The notes under the pieces were generated by a model. That model worked only from the letters and a program-made list of their open reading frames with translations. It did no database searches and was not told the origin of the DNA. From Dictyobacter kobayashii (lineage in GTDB: Bacteria > Chloroflexota > Ktedonobacteria > Ktedonobacterales > Ktedonobacteraceae), in assembly GCF_003967555.1 (NCBI RefSeq), contig NZ_BIFS01000001.1:1984001-2048000 (forward strand): DNA of 64,000 bases, read 5' to 3'. Made by a program: the position numbers and the translations under genes. How positions within the stretch are numbered: the first letter of the stretch is position 1; every line of letters starts with the position of its first letter. Below, piece after piece: positions 25,975 to 35,145 of the stretch.

Positions 25975-28011
25975 TTAAAGTTTTGCCAGTTTGTAGCCAA
26001 CGTCTGGAACTGTCAGGATATATTCAGGTCGCCGGGAGTTGGTCTCCACCTTGCGGCGCAGCCGACTGATATAGACCCAGATAAAATCGATATCGCGATT
26101 ATATTCGGGGCCCCAGACCTTTTCGAGGAGCAATTCATGTGTCACGACCATACCAACATTCTGGGCCAGCGTACTGAGCAACTTATATTCGGTGCGGCTA
26201 AGTTGAACGGTGCGTCCACTGACCGTAACCAGGTGCTGCGCATAATCAATGGTGAGCTCACCAGTGGTAAAGATGGTCTGGTTCTGGGTATGTTCCGCCG
26301 GCGGTGCCTGGCGGCGCAGCAAGGCCCGCACGCGCGCCAGCAATTCTTTCATCCCGAATGGCTTAAGCATCAGATCATCGCCACCCAGATCAAAGAGTTG
26401 TACGCGCTCCTCTTCCTCACAGGCATCGCAAAGCATCATGACAGGTGCATTAGAAAATTCACGCATCCGTTGCAATAGTTCGATACCACTCATATCGGCC
26501 AGGCGCGTAGAGAGCAGGATAATATCTGGCTCTTCCAGTTCCAGTTGCCGCAGGAATTGAATACCGTGGCTCACCACCTGGACGCGATATTGCTGCTCTT
26601 CCAGGTTGGCCCGCAGATAGCGTGCCAGGCGAGCATCATTCTCAGCCAGTAGTACACGTATATAGCGACCCTGGCTCAAAGACGAGGTGCGCGTTTTTCG
26701 TTGCTGCTGCAAGACAAGCTCTGGTTCCTCGAGCGTGGACACGCCGCTAGGAGAGGCCAGCACGCGCCGTGAAGTTAAGGGCAGGGTAAAGGAGAAGGTT
26801 GCCCCCTGACCAGGACCAGCGGAATCGGCCCAGATTTTACCATGATGAGCCTCAATGGTGGCACGCGCCGAGGACAGGCCCAGGCCACTCCCACTGACAT
26901 GCTCTGTATCCGCGGAGCGCTCACCAAAGGCGATACCCTTAGCCTGAGAATGGCTTTTACTGGCATGCTCGATACGGTAAAAACGATCGAAGATGCGATC
27001 CAGGTACTCAGAAGCGATACCAACGCCTTCATCGCTAACACTGATGCGGACCTCTTCTTCATTGGCTTCCAATGAGAGGCGCACAATCTTGCCAGCGGGC
27101 GAATATTTGACCGCGTTATTCAAAAGGTGGTTTAAGACCTGTTCAACCCGCAGGGCATCACAGGTCACGGCGGGTATCCCCTCAGGCAGATCCAGTACAA
27201 AACGATGCCTTGGCGCCTGGTTCTGCCAGCGTTTTACTAGCTGCATCAAGAGTTCAGCTAATTGAACCTGGGAGAGATGGAGCGGCTGGGTGCCTGTATC
27301 AAAACGCCAGACATCCAGTAGAGTGTTCAAGACGTCATACAGACGATCTGATTGAGCATCGATCATCTGCAACATCTCACGCTGCATGGCTGGATCCCAG
27401 CGGGCCGAGCCACCTAACAAGGTGGTCGCACAACCTTTAATAATAGCCAGTGGGGTCTTAAATTCATGCGCGGCCATCATCAAGGTTTCAGAGCGGGAAT
27501 CAGCCGCCGCGCGCTCCAGGGTCACATCTTCCAGCAAGACACCGCGACCCAGGAAGGTTCCTTGTTCGTTGCGCACAGGAAAACTTCGGACACGCAGCCA
27601 GTTCGCGGCCGCATCGGCCAGCGAGAGATCGGCGGAATATTCTTGATCGACATGCTGCCAGACCTGGTCCAGTTCTACACGGGCCTCCTGAGGCTTCGCA
27701 GCCAGGGACAGCAAATGTTTGTGCACATCAAAACTCTGCAGGCTATCCTGATCGTATCCGTTAACCCGCAACAGGCGCAGTGCGCTCTCGTTTGAATACG
27801 TGACACGTTCACGCGGATTGAGCAGCATGAAGCCGCTACTCATACTCGCGCACATTTCTGCAAGAACCTGATATTCACGGCTAAAACCCGCTGGAATAGG
27901 CTCAACGCCTCGCTCGGCTGACTCTGTCAGCGTCGTAGCATTTTCCGCGATCCATAAGCCGCTAGGAATTTTATCGTGTTTGTGATCGGTGAAGGAGGAC
28001 ATCCAAAACAA
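25975..28011 (-). CDS. Histidine kinase - degenerate receiver - winged-helix fusion
   Basis: A 678-residue soluble protein that carries a whole two-component pathway. Residues about 45-150: PAS domain. About 170-240: HisKA with AAHEFKTPLA (His near 182). About 285-405: HATPase with NHLLNNAVKYSP, DEGVGIA and GSGLGLSSA. About 448-560: receiver with acidic pocket LLAENDAR and Lys in LMLKPFG, but the phosphoacceptor position reads IILLSTRLADMSG, Ser in place of Asp. About 580-678: OmpR-type DNA-binding domain (LSRTEYKLLSTLAQN, RRKVETNSRRPEYI, VGYKLAKL). No membrane segment. It lies next to the oxidase genes and the receiver protein and is a candidate regulator of the four direct-repeat motifs, which is inference. 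Confidence 0.85.
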   Translation of the reverse strand: MFWMSSFTDHKHDKIPSGLWIAENATTLTESAERGVEPIPAGFSREYQVLAEMCASMSSGFMLLNPRERVTYSNESALRLLRVNGYDQDSLQSFDVHKHLLSLAAKPQEARVELDQVWQHVDQEYSADLSLADAAANWLRVRSFPVRNEQGTFLGRGVLLEDVTLERAAADSRSETLMMAAHEFKTPLAIIKGCATTLLGGSARWDPAMQREMLQMIDAQSDRLYDVLNTLLDVWRFDTGTQPLHLSQVQLAELLMQLVKRWQNQAPRHRFVLDLPEGIPAVTCDALRVEQVLNHLLNNAVKYSPAGKIVRLSLEANEEEVRISVSDEGVGIASEYLDRIFDRFYRIEHASKSHSQAKGIAFGERSADTEHVSGSGLGLSSARATIEAHHGKIWADSAGPGQGATFSFTLPLTSRRVLASPSGVSTLEEPELVLQQQRKTRTSSLSQGRYIRVLLAENDARLARYLRANLEEQQYRVQVVSHGIQFLRQLELEEPDIILLSTRLADMSGIELLQRMREFSNAPVMMLCDACEEEERVQLFDLGGDDLMLKPFGMKELLARVRALLRRQAPPAEHTQNQTIFTTGELTIDYAQHLVTVSGRTVQLSRTEYKLLSTLAQNVGMVVTHELLLEKVWGPEYNRDIDFIWVYISRLRRKVETNSRRPEYILTVPDVGYKLAKL

Positions 28012-28187
28012 CCCTTTCCCGCCTGTGAATGATGTGTAGAACCTGGCTACTCATATTCTAGCAAAAAGAGTCAACCGCAGACGGTTCCACAAAACAGGAG
28101 GAAAAGAGCCTGCCAGCGCGCTTCACAGCCTGATTAGCATAGATAAATTTAAGCTATTGGATAGTACTCAAAGGTAAAGAATGACTG

Positions 28188-28604
28188 TTATTTGAGGCCC
28201 GCTATCATCACAATAAGGATCAAGTGGAGAACCATAGCCACAATTAAGCCAATGGCGATAAAGAGTACCAGGCGCCGATCATTAATATATTCGCGCACCC
28301 GGGTAGAGTAGGCATGGGGCCAACGTTCAGTCGCCACCATTCCCATCGCAATACGCAAACGCAGGGGAGAGCGTACAGGGGAGCGATTCATTTCGATCTG
28401 CAGAGATTGATGGCAGGCTTTACAGAGCACCCATGAAAGCCTGGGCTCAGGCACACCCTCGGGTTCAACCAGATCGATTGGATCAAACCAGATACGTGCA
28501 GTACAGATTGAACAGTATTGAGGCGCGCGGCTCCTTCGCTTGCGCGTATCATCATTGTGTTGAACAACAACGACAGACTCTCCACTGTGCATTGCGTCTT
28601 TCAT
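28188..28604 (-). CDS. Zinc-ribbon protein with C-terminal membrane helix
   Basis: About 138 residues. Two Cys pairs, CSICTARIWF and CKACHQSL, probably bind a metal; the C-terminus is a single hydrophobic helix (RRLVLFIAIGLIVAMVLHLI). I start at ATG 28604 (MKDAMHSGE) with AAAGG upstream; the frame extends to 28685. It is between the hybrid kinase and the oxidase operon, on the same strand as both. No function assigned. Confidence 0.6.
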   Translation of the reverse strand: MKDAMHSGESVVVVQHNDDTRKRRSRAPQYCSICTARIWFDPIDLVEPEGVPEPRLSWVLCKACHQSLQIEMNRSPVRSPLRLRIAMGMVATERWPHAYSTRVREYINDRRLVLFIAIGLIVAMVLHLILIVMIAGLK

Positions 28605-28776
28605 GATACTGCCTTTCTTGCTCCAAAACAAAACGGTACATTTGGTGGTCAAGCTTGCTTTCCAATTGTAACATATTTTTACCACCCGAGACGATGATTA
28701 AGAAGCTACAGCAATGGAAAGCGGGTATAGTCAAATTGAAGCGTTTTAAGATACCTCTATACTCTCTTTAACAAGA

Positions 28777-28809
28777 GTGACCTGATATCTGCAATAGATA
28801 TCAGGTCAC
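28777..28809. terminator. Hairpin after the oxidase operon
   Basis: Arms GTGACCTGATATCT (28777-28790) and its complement (28796-28809) with a five-base loop, 30 bp beyond the ctaE stop. No long T tract is visible, so termination is probable but not certain. Confidence 0.7.
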
Positions 28810-28838
28810 CAACACCTACGTGCGCAATGTAAGGATGC

Positions 28839-29453
28839 TTAGCGCAGCAGTGGTACCAGGTAAACGAGCGTAAACACGAATACCCAGACCACGTCAACGA
28901 AGTGCCAGTACATTTCAGCCGCCTGCACGGCAAAATGCTGCTGCTTGGTAAAATGGCCACGTGTGGCACGGACCAGACACACAAGCAGGAAGATAGCACC
29001 GATCGTAACGTGCAAACCATGGAAGCCAGTCAAAGCAAAGAAGGCTGAACCAAAGATGCTACTGGAAATGGTAAAATGCTCCGGTCCAGTAATCAACGTG
29101 GTATATTCGATGCCCTGACAACATAAGAAGGCTACGCCCAGAATGATCGTACCCGCCAGGCCAATAATCAACTGTCTCTGATTGCCCTTGCGAATTCCAT
29201 TGCCTGCATAGTGCACAAAGCCACTACTGGAAAACAGAAGAATACTGGCAATGAAAGGAACCCAGCTAAATTCCAGTCTCCAGATCTGGCCACTGTTACG
29301 GATCTCTAAATAGAGAAAAGCAGCGATCAGGTTGGCAAAGATCAGAGCTTCTGAGCCGATGAAGAAAACCATGCCCCACCAGTTGAGACTGCGTCCGCTT
29401 TCCTGGCCGTGCTCTTCTAAAATCCTTACCTGCTCGCCATGAGCAGCACTCAT
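28839..29453 (-). CDS. ctaE: Cytochrome c oxidase subunit III
   Basis: A 204-residue membrane protein with about five helices. Recognisable features are WWGMVFFIGSEALIFANLIA in the first helix, FFALTGFHGLHVTIGAIFLL and the C-terminal AEMYWHFVDVVWVFVFTLVY. It is a subunit of the proton-pumping heme-copper oxidase and lies downstream of ctaD and the small subunit in the same operon. Start ATG follows GGGAG by eight bases. Confidence 0.95.
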   Translation of the reverse strand: MSAAHGEQVRILEEHGQESGRSLNWWGMVFFIGSEALIFANLIAAFLYLEIRNSGQIWRLEFSWVPFIASILLFSSSGFVHYAGNGIRKGNQRQLIIGLAGTIILGVAFLCCQGIEYTTLITGPEHFTISSSIFGSAFFALTGFHGLHVTIGAIFLLVCLVRATRGHFTKQQHFAVQAAEMYWHFVDVVWVFVFTLVYLVPLLR

Positions 29454-29509
29454 ACAAGTAACTCCCTAACTCTATAAAGATGAGGCTCACCACCGGGCGA
29501 GCCCATCTT

Positions 29510-29884
29510 TTATCGACGCTCTAAAGCCCAACCCGCACCCGACACAACAAGCAGTACAATACCGATCCCAAGCACAACCGGGCCAGCAATAACACCAAAC
29601 AGGACGAAGGCAAGCGAGAAAGCCATACCTAGCGGCCACAAACTGGGTCGCGGCATTACCTCTTCCGCGTTAACCAGGCGCCCTTTGCCCCTGGCTCGCT
29701 TCCTACCGGTTGGATTCTTCTTGGGCTGGGTCCCCGTAGTTGTGGCCCCCTCTTGCGACGCCTGCATTTGATCCGATGACGCAGAGTCGGGGGTCGGCGT
29801 GCCGCTGGCGAGAGGAGCGACAGAAGCGTCGCTCTCCTCCGCTAACACCGGCTGCTCTACGCGGTCTGTTTGTTCTTGAGACAC
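29510..29884 (-). CDS. Oxidase subunit IV-like small protein
   Basis: A 124-residue protein starting with GTG. The first 75 residues are a disordered Ser/Thr/Pro/Lys-rich head; the rest is a two-helix membrane module, MPRPSLWPLGMAFSLAFVLF and a second helix ending SGAGWALERR. Size, topology and position between ctaD and ctaE fit the small subunit IV of Actinobacteria/Chloroflexota oxidases. The same two-helix module recurs in two other proteins of this window. Confidence 0.7.
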   Translation of the reverse strand: MSQEQTDRVEQPVLAEESDASVAPLASGTPTPDSASSDQMQASQEGATTTGTQPKKNPTGRKRARGKGRLVNAEEVMPRPSLWPLGMAFSLAFVLFGVIAGPVVLGIGIVLLVVSGAGWALERR

Positions 29885-29934
29885 CTTATACCTCTACTAG
29901 TCTTGTTCCACCGGGGTGGATAGGTCACTCATAC

Positions 29935-31629
29935 TTAGTGAATGACGGATTTCCAGTCAGCTACATCTGGATACTTCTTATCATAGAAGGGACGGCGGCT
30001 GCGAACAACCGGGATCTCCAGGAAGTTGTATTTCTTCGGAGGAGAAGTGGTATCCCATTCCAGAGTAAAGGCATCCCATGGATCGTCTCCAGCTGCCTGG
30101 CCAGCCTTCAAGCTCTTGATGATGTTGATCATGAACATGATTACGCCAATACCAATGATCAGAGCACCAATGGAAGCCATCAGGTTGAGGTCATTCCAAC
30201 CCAGGTTACCAGGATAGGTATATACACGGCGAGGCATGCCCAGGATACCCATGATGTGCATGGGGAAGAAGGTCAGGTTCAGGCCGATAAAGGTGACCCA
30301 GAAATGCCATTTGCCAAGGCGATCATCCATCAATTTGCCGGTGAATTTGGGGAACCAGTAGTAGATACCCGCAAAGACTGCCAGTGCAGTACCACCGAAG
30401 AGTACATAATGGATGTGAGCCACGACGAAGTAGCTATCAGTGATCTGATAGTCAAATGGCACAACCGCCAGAGCGGCACCATTCAAACCACCGATCAAGA
30501 ACATAGCAATAAAGCCGAGCGCAAAGAGCATCGGAGCATTAAAGCGCAGCTTACCACCCACGATCGTCGCCAGCCAGTTAAAGATTTTTACCGCCGTCGG
30601 AATAGCGATCAGGGTTGTGCTGGTAGCAAAGAAAGCCTGAGCAATCGAAGGCAGACCAACAGCGAACATGTGGTGTGCCCACACGGTGAAGCTCAAGAAA
30701 CCGATAGCCACACCAGACCAGGCGATGAAGGTATAACCAAAGATAGGTTTGCGCGAGAAGACCGGCAGAACCTCAGAGATAATACCGAAAGCTGGCAAGA
30801 TCAGGATATACACCTCTGGGTGTCCAAAGGACCAGAAGAGGTGCTGCCAGAGCAGTGGATCACCACCGCTACCATACTGATAGAAATGGCTACCAAGGTG
30901 GCGGTCCAGCAGCAACAGTACGCTGGCCACAGTCAGGCTGGGCAGAGCGAACAGCAGCAGGAAGGACATCACCAGGATCATCCATGAGAACAATGGCATA
31001 CGGTTGATGCTCATGCCAGGGGCGCGCAACTTGAAGATAGTGACGACAAAGTTGAGCGAACCGGCGATGGACGAGATACCCAGCAGGGTCGTGCCCAGCA
31101 GCCAGAAGTCGGCATTCATCAACGGTGTAGCCTGGTAGGCATGACCAGCCGTCAACTCACTCAGCGGAGCATACATAAACCAACCGCCGTTTGGTGCCTG
31201 ACCAAACAGGAAGCTAGCCTGCATAAAGATACCGCCAAAGAGTACCAGCCAGAAGCCAAAGGCATTCATACGCGGGTAAGCCATGTCGCGCGCGCCAAGC
31301 ATCAGCGGCACCACATAGTTACCAAAGCCCGAGAGCACAGGTATAACGAACAAGAAAATCATGGTCGTACCGTGCATGGTAAAGATCTGGTTATAAGTAT
31401 TAGGATCCAGTACCTTACCATTCGGCAACGCCAGCTGTGTACGGATCAGGAGAGCCTCCATACCGCCCACAACAAAGAAAAAGAAACCGGTGATTAGATA
31501 CATCAAACCGAGTTGCTTATGATCGGTCGTTGTTATCCACTCACCAATATAGGTTTCACTAAAGCGCTTTCGACGCACACCTGTAGTTGTAGTTGTCGTG
31601 GTGTGTTCGCCGATGGTGCTAGTCGCCAT
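29935..31629 (-). CDS. ctaD: Cytochrome c oxidase subunit I
   Basis: A 564-residue subunit with 12 membrane helices. It contains the heme a and binuclear centre ligands: HGTTMIFLFVIP, WSFGHPEVYILILPAFG with the cross-linked His-Tyr pair and gating Glu, AHHMFAVG, and HIHYVLFGG. The catalytic subunit reduces O2 to water. Start ATG 31629 follows GGAGG by eight bases. It is transcribed after ctaC and before the small subunit and ctaE. Confidence 0.97.
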   Translation of the reverse strand: MATSTIGEHTTTTTTTGVRRKRFSETYIGEWITTTDHKQLGLMYLITGFFFFVVGGMEALLIRTQLALPNGKVLDPNTYNQIFTMHGTTMIFLFVIPVLSGFGNYVVPLMLGARDMAYPRMNAFGFWLVLFGGIFMQASFLFGQAPNGGWFMYAPLSELTAGHAYQATPLMNADFWLLGTTLLGISSIAGSLNFVVTIFKLRAPGMSINRMPLFSWMILVMSFLLLFALPSLTVASVLLLLDRHLGSHFYQYGSGGDPLLWQHLFWSFGHPEVYILILPAFGIISEVLPVFSRKPIFGYTFIAWSGVAIGFLSFTVWAHHMFAVGLPSIAQAFFATSTTLIAIPTAVKIFNWLATIVGGKLRFNAPMLFALGFIAMFLIGGLNGAALAVVPFDYQITDSYFVVAHIHYVLFGGTALAVFAGIYYWFPKFTGKLMDDRLGKWHFWVTFIGLNLTFFPMHIMGILGMPRRVYTYPGNLGWNDLNLMASIGALIIGIGVIMFMINIIKSLKAGQAAGDDPWDAFTLEWDTTSPPKKYNFLEIPVVRSRRPFYDKKYPDVADWKSVIH

Positions 31630-31682
31630 GCGCAAATCCTCCAGTGTCTAGCCCTAAACAAAGGGTAACAGGGCAAGGCAGG

Positions 31683-32831
31683 TTATTTTAACCCTTCCAG
31701 ATAGGCAACCAACTGTTGAATCTGTTCATTGGTCAGCGAACCAATGTTCATATCATTCCCGGGCTTAATCCCCTGGGGATCATTCAACCATTTTGCCAGG
31801 TTACATTGTTCCTTCAGTTTTGGATTATTTGGATCACAGTTACCGTTCTCGGTATTGTTATCCAACACACCACCAGCAATCAGGCTGCGACTGCCGAAGT
31901 GCGTCAAGTTTGGCCCAATCAGACATTGTGGTGAACCATTAGGCTTACCACCAGGCAGATCGGTACATTCCTGAGCTGTATTGTAGAACTGCTTCAGGTT
32001 CACACCAACGATGCCATGGCAGGAGGCACACTGATTTTTAAACAGGTCAGCACCCTTCTGGGCCAGGGGATCCGTTGGAGCAGATGCAGCCTGCTGTTGC
32101 GTCGACATCCAGGATTTGAAGTCATCATTATTGACTACCTTGACGTTAAAACGCATATTCGCATGCTGGGTGCCACAATATTCGGCACAGATACCTGTAT
32201 AGGTTCCCTGCTTTTCCGCCACAAACCACTTGGTGTTGGCATGGCCAGGTATCAGGTCTGTTTTACCAGTCAGAGCAGGTACCCAGAAACTGTGGATCAC
32301 GTTGTTCGAAAACAGGTTGACGTGCACAGTTGTGCCGACTGGCACCTCCAACGTGTCAGCGGTTGTGACGTTGTAATTCGGATAATAGAATTCCCACCAC
32401 CACTGGTGACCGATGGCGGTAACCTCGATCCTTGGCTGGGCCGCCGTCGCAGCAGGCTCATTTTCAGGAGCTACATAAAGCAGACCACGGATGGTAAAGA
32501 AAAGAATTACAAAAAGTACAAGCGTCGGAATAACAGTCCAAACGAGCTCCAGCTTCAAGTTACCGTGATTTTGGAACGGGTTTGGCGTTCCAGGGCGCTC
32601 ACGATAGCGGAGAATGGAGAAGATCAATATGCCCTCGACCAGGACAAAGATCACTATGGAAATACCCAGGATCAACCAGAACAGGCCGCTCTCACTGGCA
32701 GCCACTGGCCCTGCGGTATTCAAGATAGAGGGTGAGTTTTCGCCGCAGGCGGCGAATAGAATTGAGGACAATGACAGCAAGGCGAGCAATGCTAGCCAGC
32801 GCTTTGTCCTATGAAATACCGGCATCCTCAC
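31683..32831 (-). CDS. ctaC: Oxidase subunit II with fused cytochrome c domain (caa3 type)
   Basis: About 382 residues. A lipoprotein signal (LLSLSSILFAACGEN) gives a lipid-anchored N-terminus. Two membrane helices follow, then the CuA domain with CAEYCGTQHANM and an upstream His in WVPAL-adjacent strand, and a C-terminal cytochrome c domain with CASCH heme site and a distal NDMNIG methionine. This makes it a caa3-type subunit II that accepts electrons through its own heme. Start may be GTG 32831 (ten bases from GGAG) or ATG 32825. A direct-repeat motif lies about 130 bp upstream. Confidence 0.95.
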   Translation of the reverse strand: MRMPVFHRTKRWLALLALLSLSSILFAACGENSPSILNTAGPVAASESGLFWLILGISIVIFVLVEGILIFSILRYRERPGTPNPFQNHGNLKLELVWTVIPTLVLFVILFFTIRGLLYVAPENEPAATAAQPRIEVTAIGHQWWWEFYYPNYNVTTADTLEVPVGTTVHVNLFSNNVIHSFWVPALTGKTDLIPGHANTKWFVAEKQGTYTGICAEYCGTQHANMRFNVKVVNNDDFKSWMSTQQQAASAPTDPLAQKGADLFKNQCASCHGIVGVNLKQFYNTAQECTDLPGGKPNGSPQCLIGPNLTHFGSRSLIAGGVLDNNTENGNCDPNNPKLKEQCNLAKWLNDPQGIKPGNDMNIGSLTNEQIQQLVAYLEGLK

Positions 32832-32958
32832 GTCTAAATCTCTCCTAAACAATTGATTGACGATGGACGATGATGTCTTGTTTTGGCGACATTTTTCCAC
32901 TGTACTGGTGTAGTGTAGCGATGGAGCCTAACACAAAACTTGCAATTTCAAAATCGAA

Positions 32959-32976
32959 CCTTACAAGAACCTGAAC
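32959..32976 (-). promoter_or_regulatory. Direct-repeat regulatory motif upstream of ctaC
   Basis: Read in the gene's direction: TTCAGGTTCTTGTAAGG, with TTCAGG and GTAAGG 11 bases apart; each half is followed by TTC, making an 11-bp direct repeat. Same orientation as the copies at 24283, 25911 and 34109. Confidence 0.6.
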
Positions 32977-33086
32977 GGAGAAGCGCTTTCTCCCCACTAT
33001 TTGAGAGAAAGCACGCTGATCAATTCATTGAGCTACCCAAAAGCATCCCTGCCATTCTTCTCGAAAAAGAGCAGATCCACAATCCT

Positions 33087-33995
33087 TTATAATGACACAT
33101 CGCTAGCAGATATACGCTCAGCAGTGCCTTGCTCTTCTTCGAACTCACTTTCATCCTCAGCTTCCGCACTATAAAGGCGCGCCTCCTCCACTCGCTGTTT
33201 CTCGTCCTGAGCTTGCATCCAACGAATAAAGAACACGCTCGCCACAATAATGTAGGCGATGTTGGCAGGGATCCACATGATCAGGCCGCCCAACTGCTGA
33301 TCTGTTGCAGGCGAAAGGCCCCATGCGCGCGGCGCATGAATATAAGGTTCATAAAGAGGATCTGTAAAGGTCAGACCAGCTCCCAGTAAGACTGTTGGCA
33401 TGCCGCCTAGAAAGATATAGAGTAACTGACCACCCATCGAGAGGCGAGGCCATCCTTCAGAAAGCGGGCTAAAGACCGGCCACCAGTAGATGATACCCGT
33501 GATGATATACGTCATATGTTCCAGAATATGTAGACTAGGATCATAAAGCGTTGCGTCATAGAGGGCCGGTGCGTGCCAGAGCCAGAAGTTGGCATTGAAT
33601 ATGACAAATGCTACTGCTGGATAGGTTAGAAACCTTCCTACCTTGTAGATTACACGTCTTTTGAGTAGCGGCTGGAGTAACCAGGCAGGCATACCCACGA
33701 TCATCAACGGAGGAGCAACTATCGTCAGTAACAGATGTTGTACCATGTGCGCGCTGAAAAGATAGGCATCCCCTAGCTCATCTAAGGGCGACACCAGGGC
33801 GAAAAAAATACAATAGACACCCACGAAGAAAAGCACTGCCTGCCTGGTCTTCACAGGTTCGCCTGATTGGTATTTCTCGCGTAGTGGGCCCACCAGATAG
33901 ATATAGAGGCCAAGGATAATGGCCGTCCCCAGAATAATTGACGGTTGCCAATTCCATTGGGTCAGCCAGAAGTTTAATCCTATATCCGCTCGCAT
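33087..33995 (-). CDS. ctaG: CtaG cytochrome oxidase assembly factor
   Basis: A 302-residue, seven-helix membrane protein of the caa3 CtaG type. Seen are LFSAHMVQHLLLTIVAPPLM near residue 90, HAPALYDATLYDPSLHILEH, GIIYWWPV and a His-rich helix pattern. Family members are needed for delivery of copper to caa3 oxidase. The C-terminus is an acidic tail. Divergent from ctaB with a 215-bp intergenic region containing one direct-repeat motif. Start ATG follows AAGG. Confidence 0.9.
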   Translation of the reverse strand: MRADIGLNFWLTQWNWQPSIILGTAIILGLYIYLVGPLREKYQSGEPVKTRQAVLFFVGVYCIFFALVSPLDELGDAYLFSAHMVQHLLLTIVAPPLMIVGMPAWLLQPLLKRRVIYKVGRFLTYPAVAFVIFNANFWLWHAPALYDATLYDPSLHILEHMTYIITGIIYWWPVFSPLSEGWPRLSMGGQLLYIFLGGMPTVLLGAGLTFTDPLYEPYIHAPRAWGLSPATDQQLGGLIMWIPANIAYIIVASVFFIRWMQAQDEKQRVEEARLYSAEAEDESEFEEEQGTAERISASDVSL

Positions 33996-34108
33996 ATTTG
34001 ATGACCTTTCCAGAAAATCCTCCTACATACTATAGCAGGACAACGAAAAGGCGACAAGTAAATTTTTACTCACAATGAAATTCTCTTTTTTTGGCCTGAC
34101 GCTAAACG

Positions 34109-34125
34109 TTCAGGCAATTGTAAGG
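34109..34125 (+). promoter_or_regulatory. Direct-repeat regulatory motif upstream of ctaB
   Basis: TTCAGGCAATTGTAAGG; TTCAGG starts at 34109 and GTAAGG at 34120, the same 11-base period as the other copies, this time on the plus strand ahead of a plus-strand gene. It lies about 85 bp before the ctaB ATG and could also serve the divergent ctaG. Confidence 0.6.
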
Positions 34126-34210
34126 TAAGAGAAACTGACTGCAAGGGTAGTATCAGGAGTGGCACCGACAATAGGAACCGTCAAACTTTATAGACTAAGG
34201 GAGCCTTTGT

Positions 34211-35125
34211 ATGAAGGTATTAAGCCATAGTGAGCTTGAAGAGCCAAAGCAGGTCCATCCTTTTCGTCAGACTCTTTCAGCTTACATTAATCTGATGAAA
34301 CCGCACGTGACGGTCTTGCTACTGGGTACCACAGTAGCGGCCATGGCGATTGCTGGTCGTGGTCTGCCCAATCTAGGATTGGTGCTGGCAACATTGCTGG
34401 GCGGCGCAATGGCCGCTGGCAGTGCTAACGCGATCAACTGTTATATCGATCGTGATATCGACCAGATTATGGGTCGTACACAGCGCCGCTCATTGCCATC
34501 TGGCCGTGTCCAACCAGTGCCTGCCCTGATATTTGGTGTTGGCCTGGGCGTAGCATCGTTTATCGTGTTAAGTGTGTTTGTTAATCTACTTAGCGCGGCC
34601 CTGGCCATGGGTGCCATTCTGTTCTACGTATTTGTCTACACCATGGGACTCAAACGCAATAGCGCGCAGAACATCGTCATCGGTGGTGCCGCTGGTTCCG
34701 TACCGGTCCTGGTTGGTTGGGCTGCAGTGACTAATAACATCTCACTGCCCGCCATCTGGCTCTTCGCCATCATCTTTTACTGGACACCACCACACTTCTG
34801 GGCCCTCTCACTCCTGATTAAAAAGGATTATGAGAAAGCCAACGTGCCAATGATGCCAGTTGTGCTGGGTGATGCAGAGACACGACGCCAGATATTCTTT
34901 TATTCGCTGCTCTTGTTTGCCGTAACCATGATGCTCTTCTTGATGCACACCATGAGCTATCTCTATCTGATCGGCGCGGTCATCCTGGGTGGAATTCTCA
35001 TCTATATGTCGATTCGCCTGCTCACCGACCAGAACAAAAACTGGGCACGCACTATTTTCTGGTACTCTAACTGTTATCTGGCCGCGATCTTCGCGCTAAT
35101 GGTAGTAGATCGAATCCTTTTCTAG
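34211..35125 (+). CDS. ctaB: Protoheme IX farnesyltransferase
   Basis: A 304-residue UbiA-family prenyltransferase that converts heme B into heme O for the oxidase. The first Asp-rich motif is NCYIDRDIDQIMGRTQRR near residue 78; the second conserved loop contains TPPHFWALSLLIKKDYEKA near residue 195. Nine hydrophobic helices are visible. Start ATG follows GGGAG. SCO1 follows 20 bp later in the same direction. Confidence 0.95.
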   Translation: MKVLSHSELEEPKQVHPFRQTLSAYINLMKPHVTVLLLGTTVAAMAIAGRGLPNLGLVLATLLGGAMAAGSANAINCYIDRDIDQIMGRTQRRSLPSGRVQPVPALIFGVGLGVASFIVLSVFVNLLSAALAMGAILFYVFVYTMGLKRNSAQNIVIGGAAGSVPVLVGWAAVTNNISLPAIWLFAIIFYWTPPHFWALSLLIKKDYEKANVPMMPVVLGDAETRRQIFFYSLLLFAVTMMLFLMHTMSYLYLIGAVILGGILIYMSIRLLTDQNKNWARTIFWYSNCYLAAIFALMVVDRILF

Positions 35126-35145
35126 TTATCTAGGGTCAAAATATT

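Noticed and set aside
29740..30987. A 415-codon open frame on the plus strand across ctaD
   Set aside because: It runs antisense to the fully conserved subunit I gene, has no recognisable domain and its composition mirrors the other strand.
32016..32735. A 239-codon plus-strand frame across ctaC
   Set aside because: Antisense to a well-conserved oxidase gene with intact CuA and CxxCH motifs.
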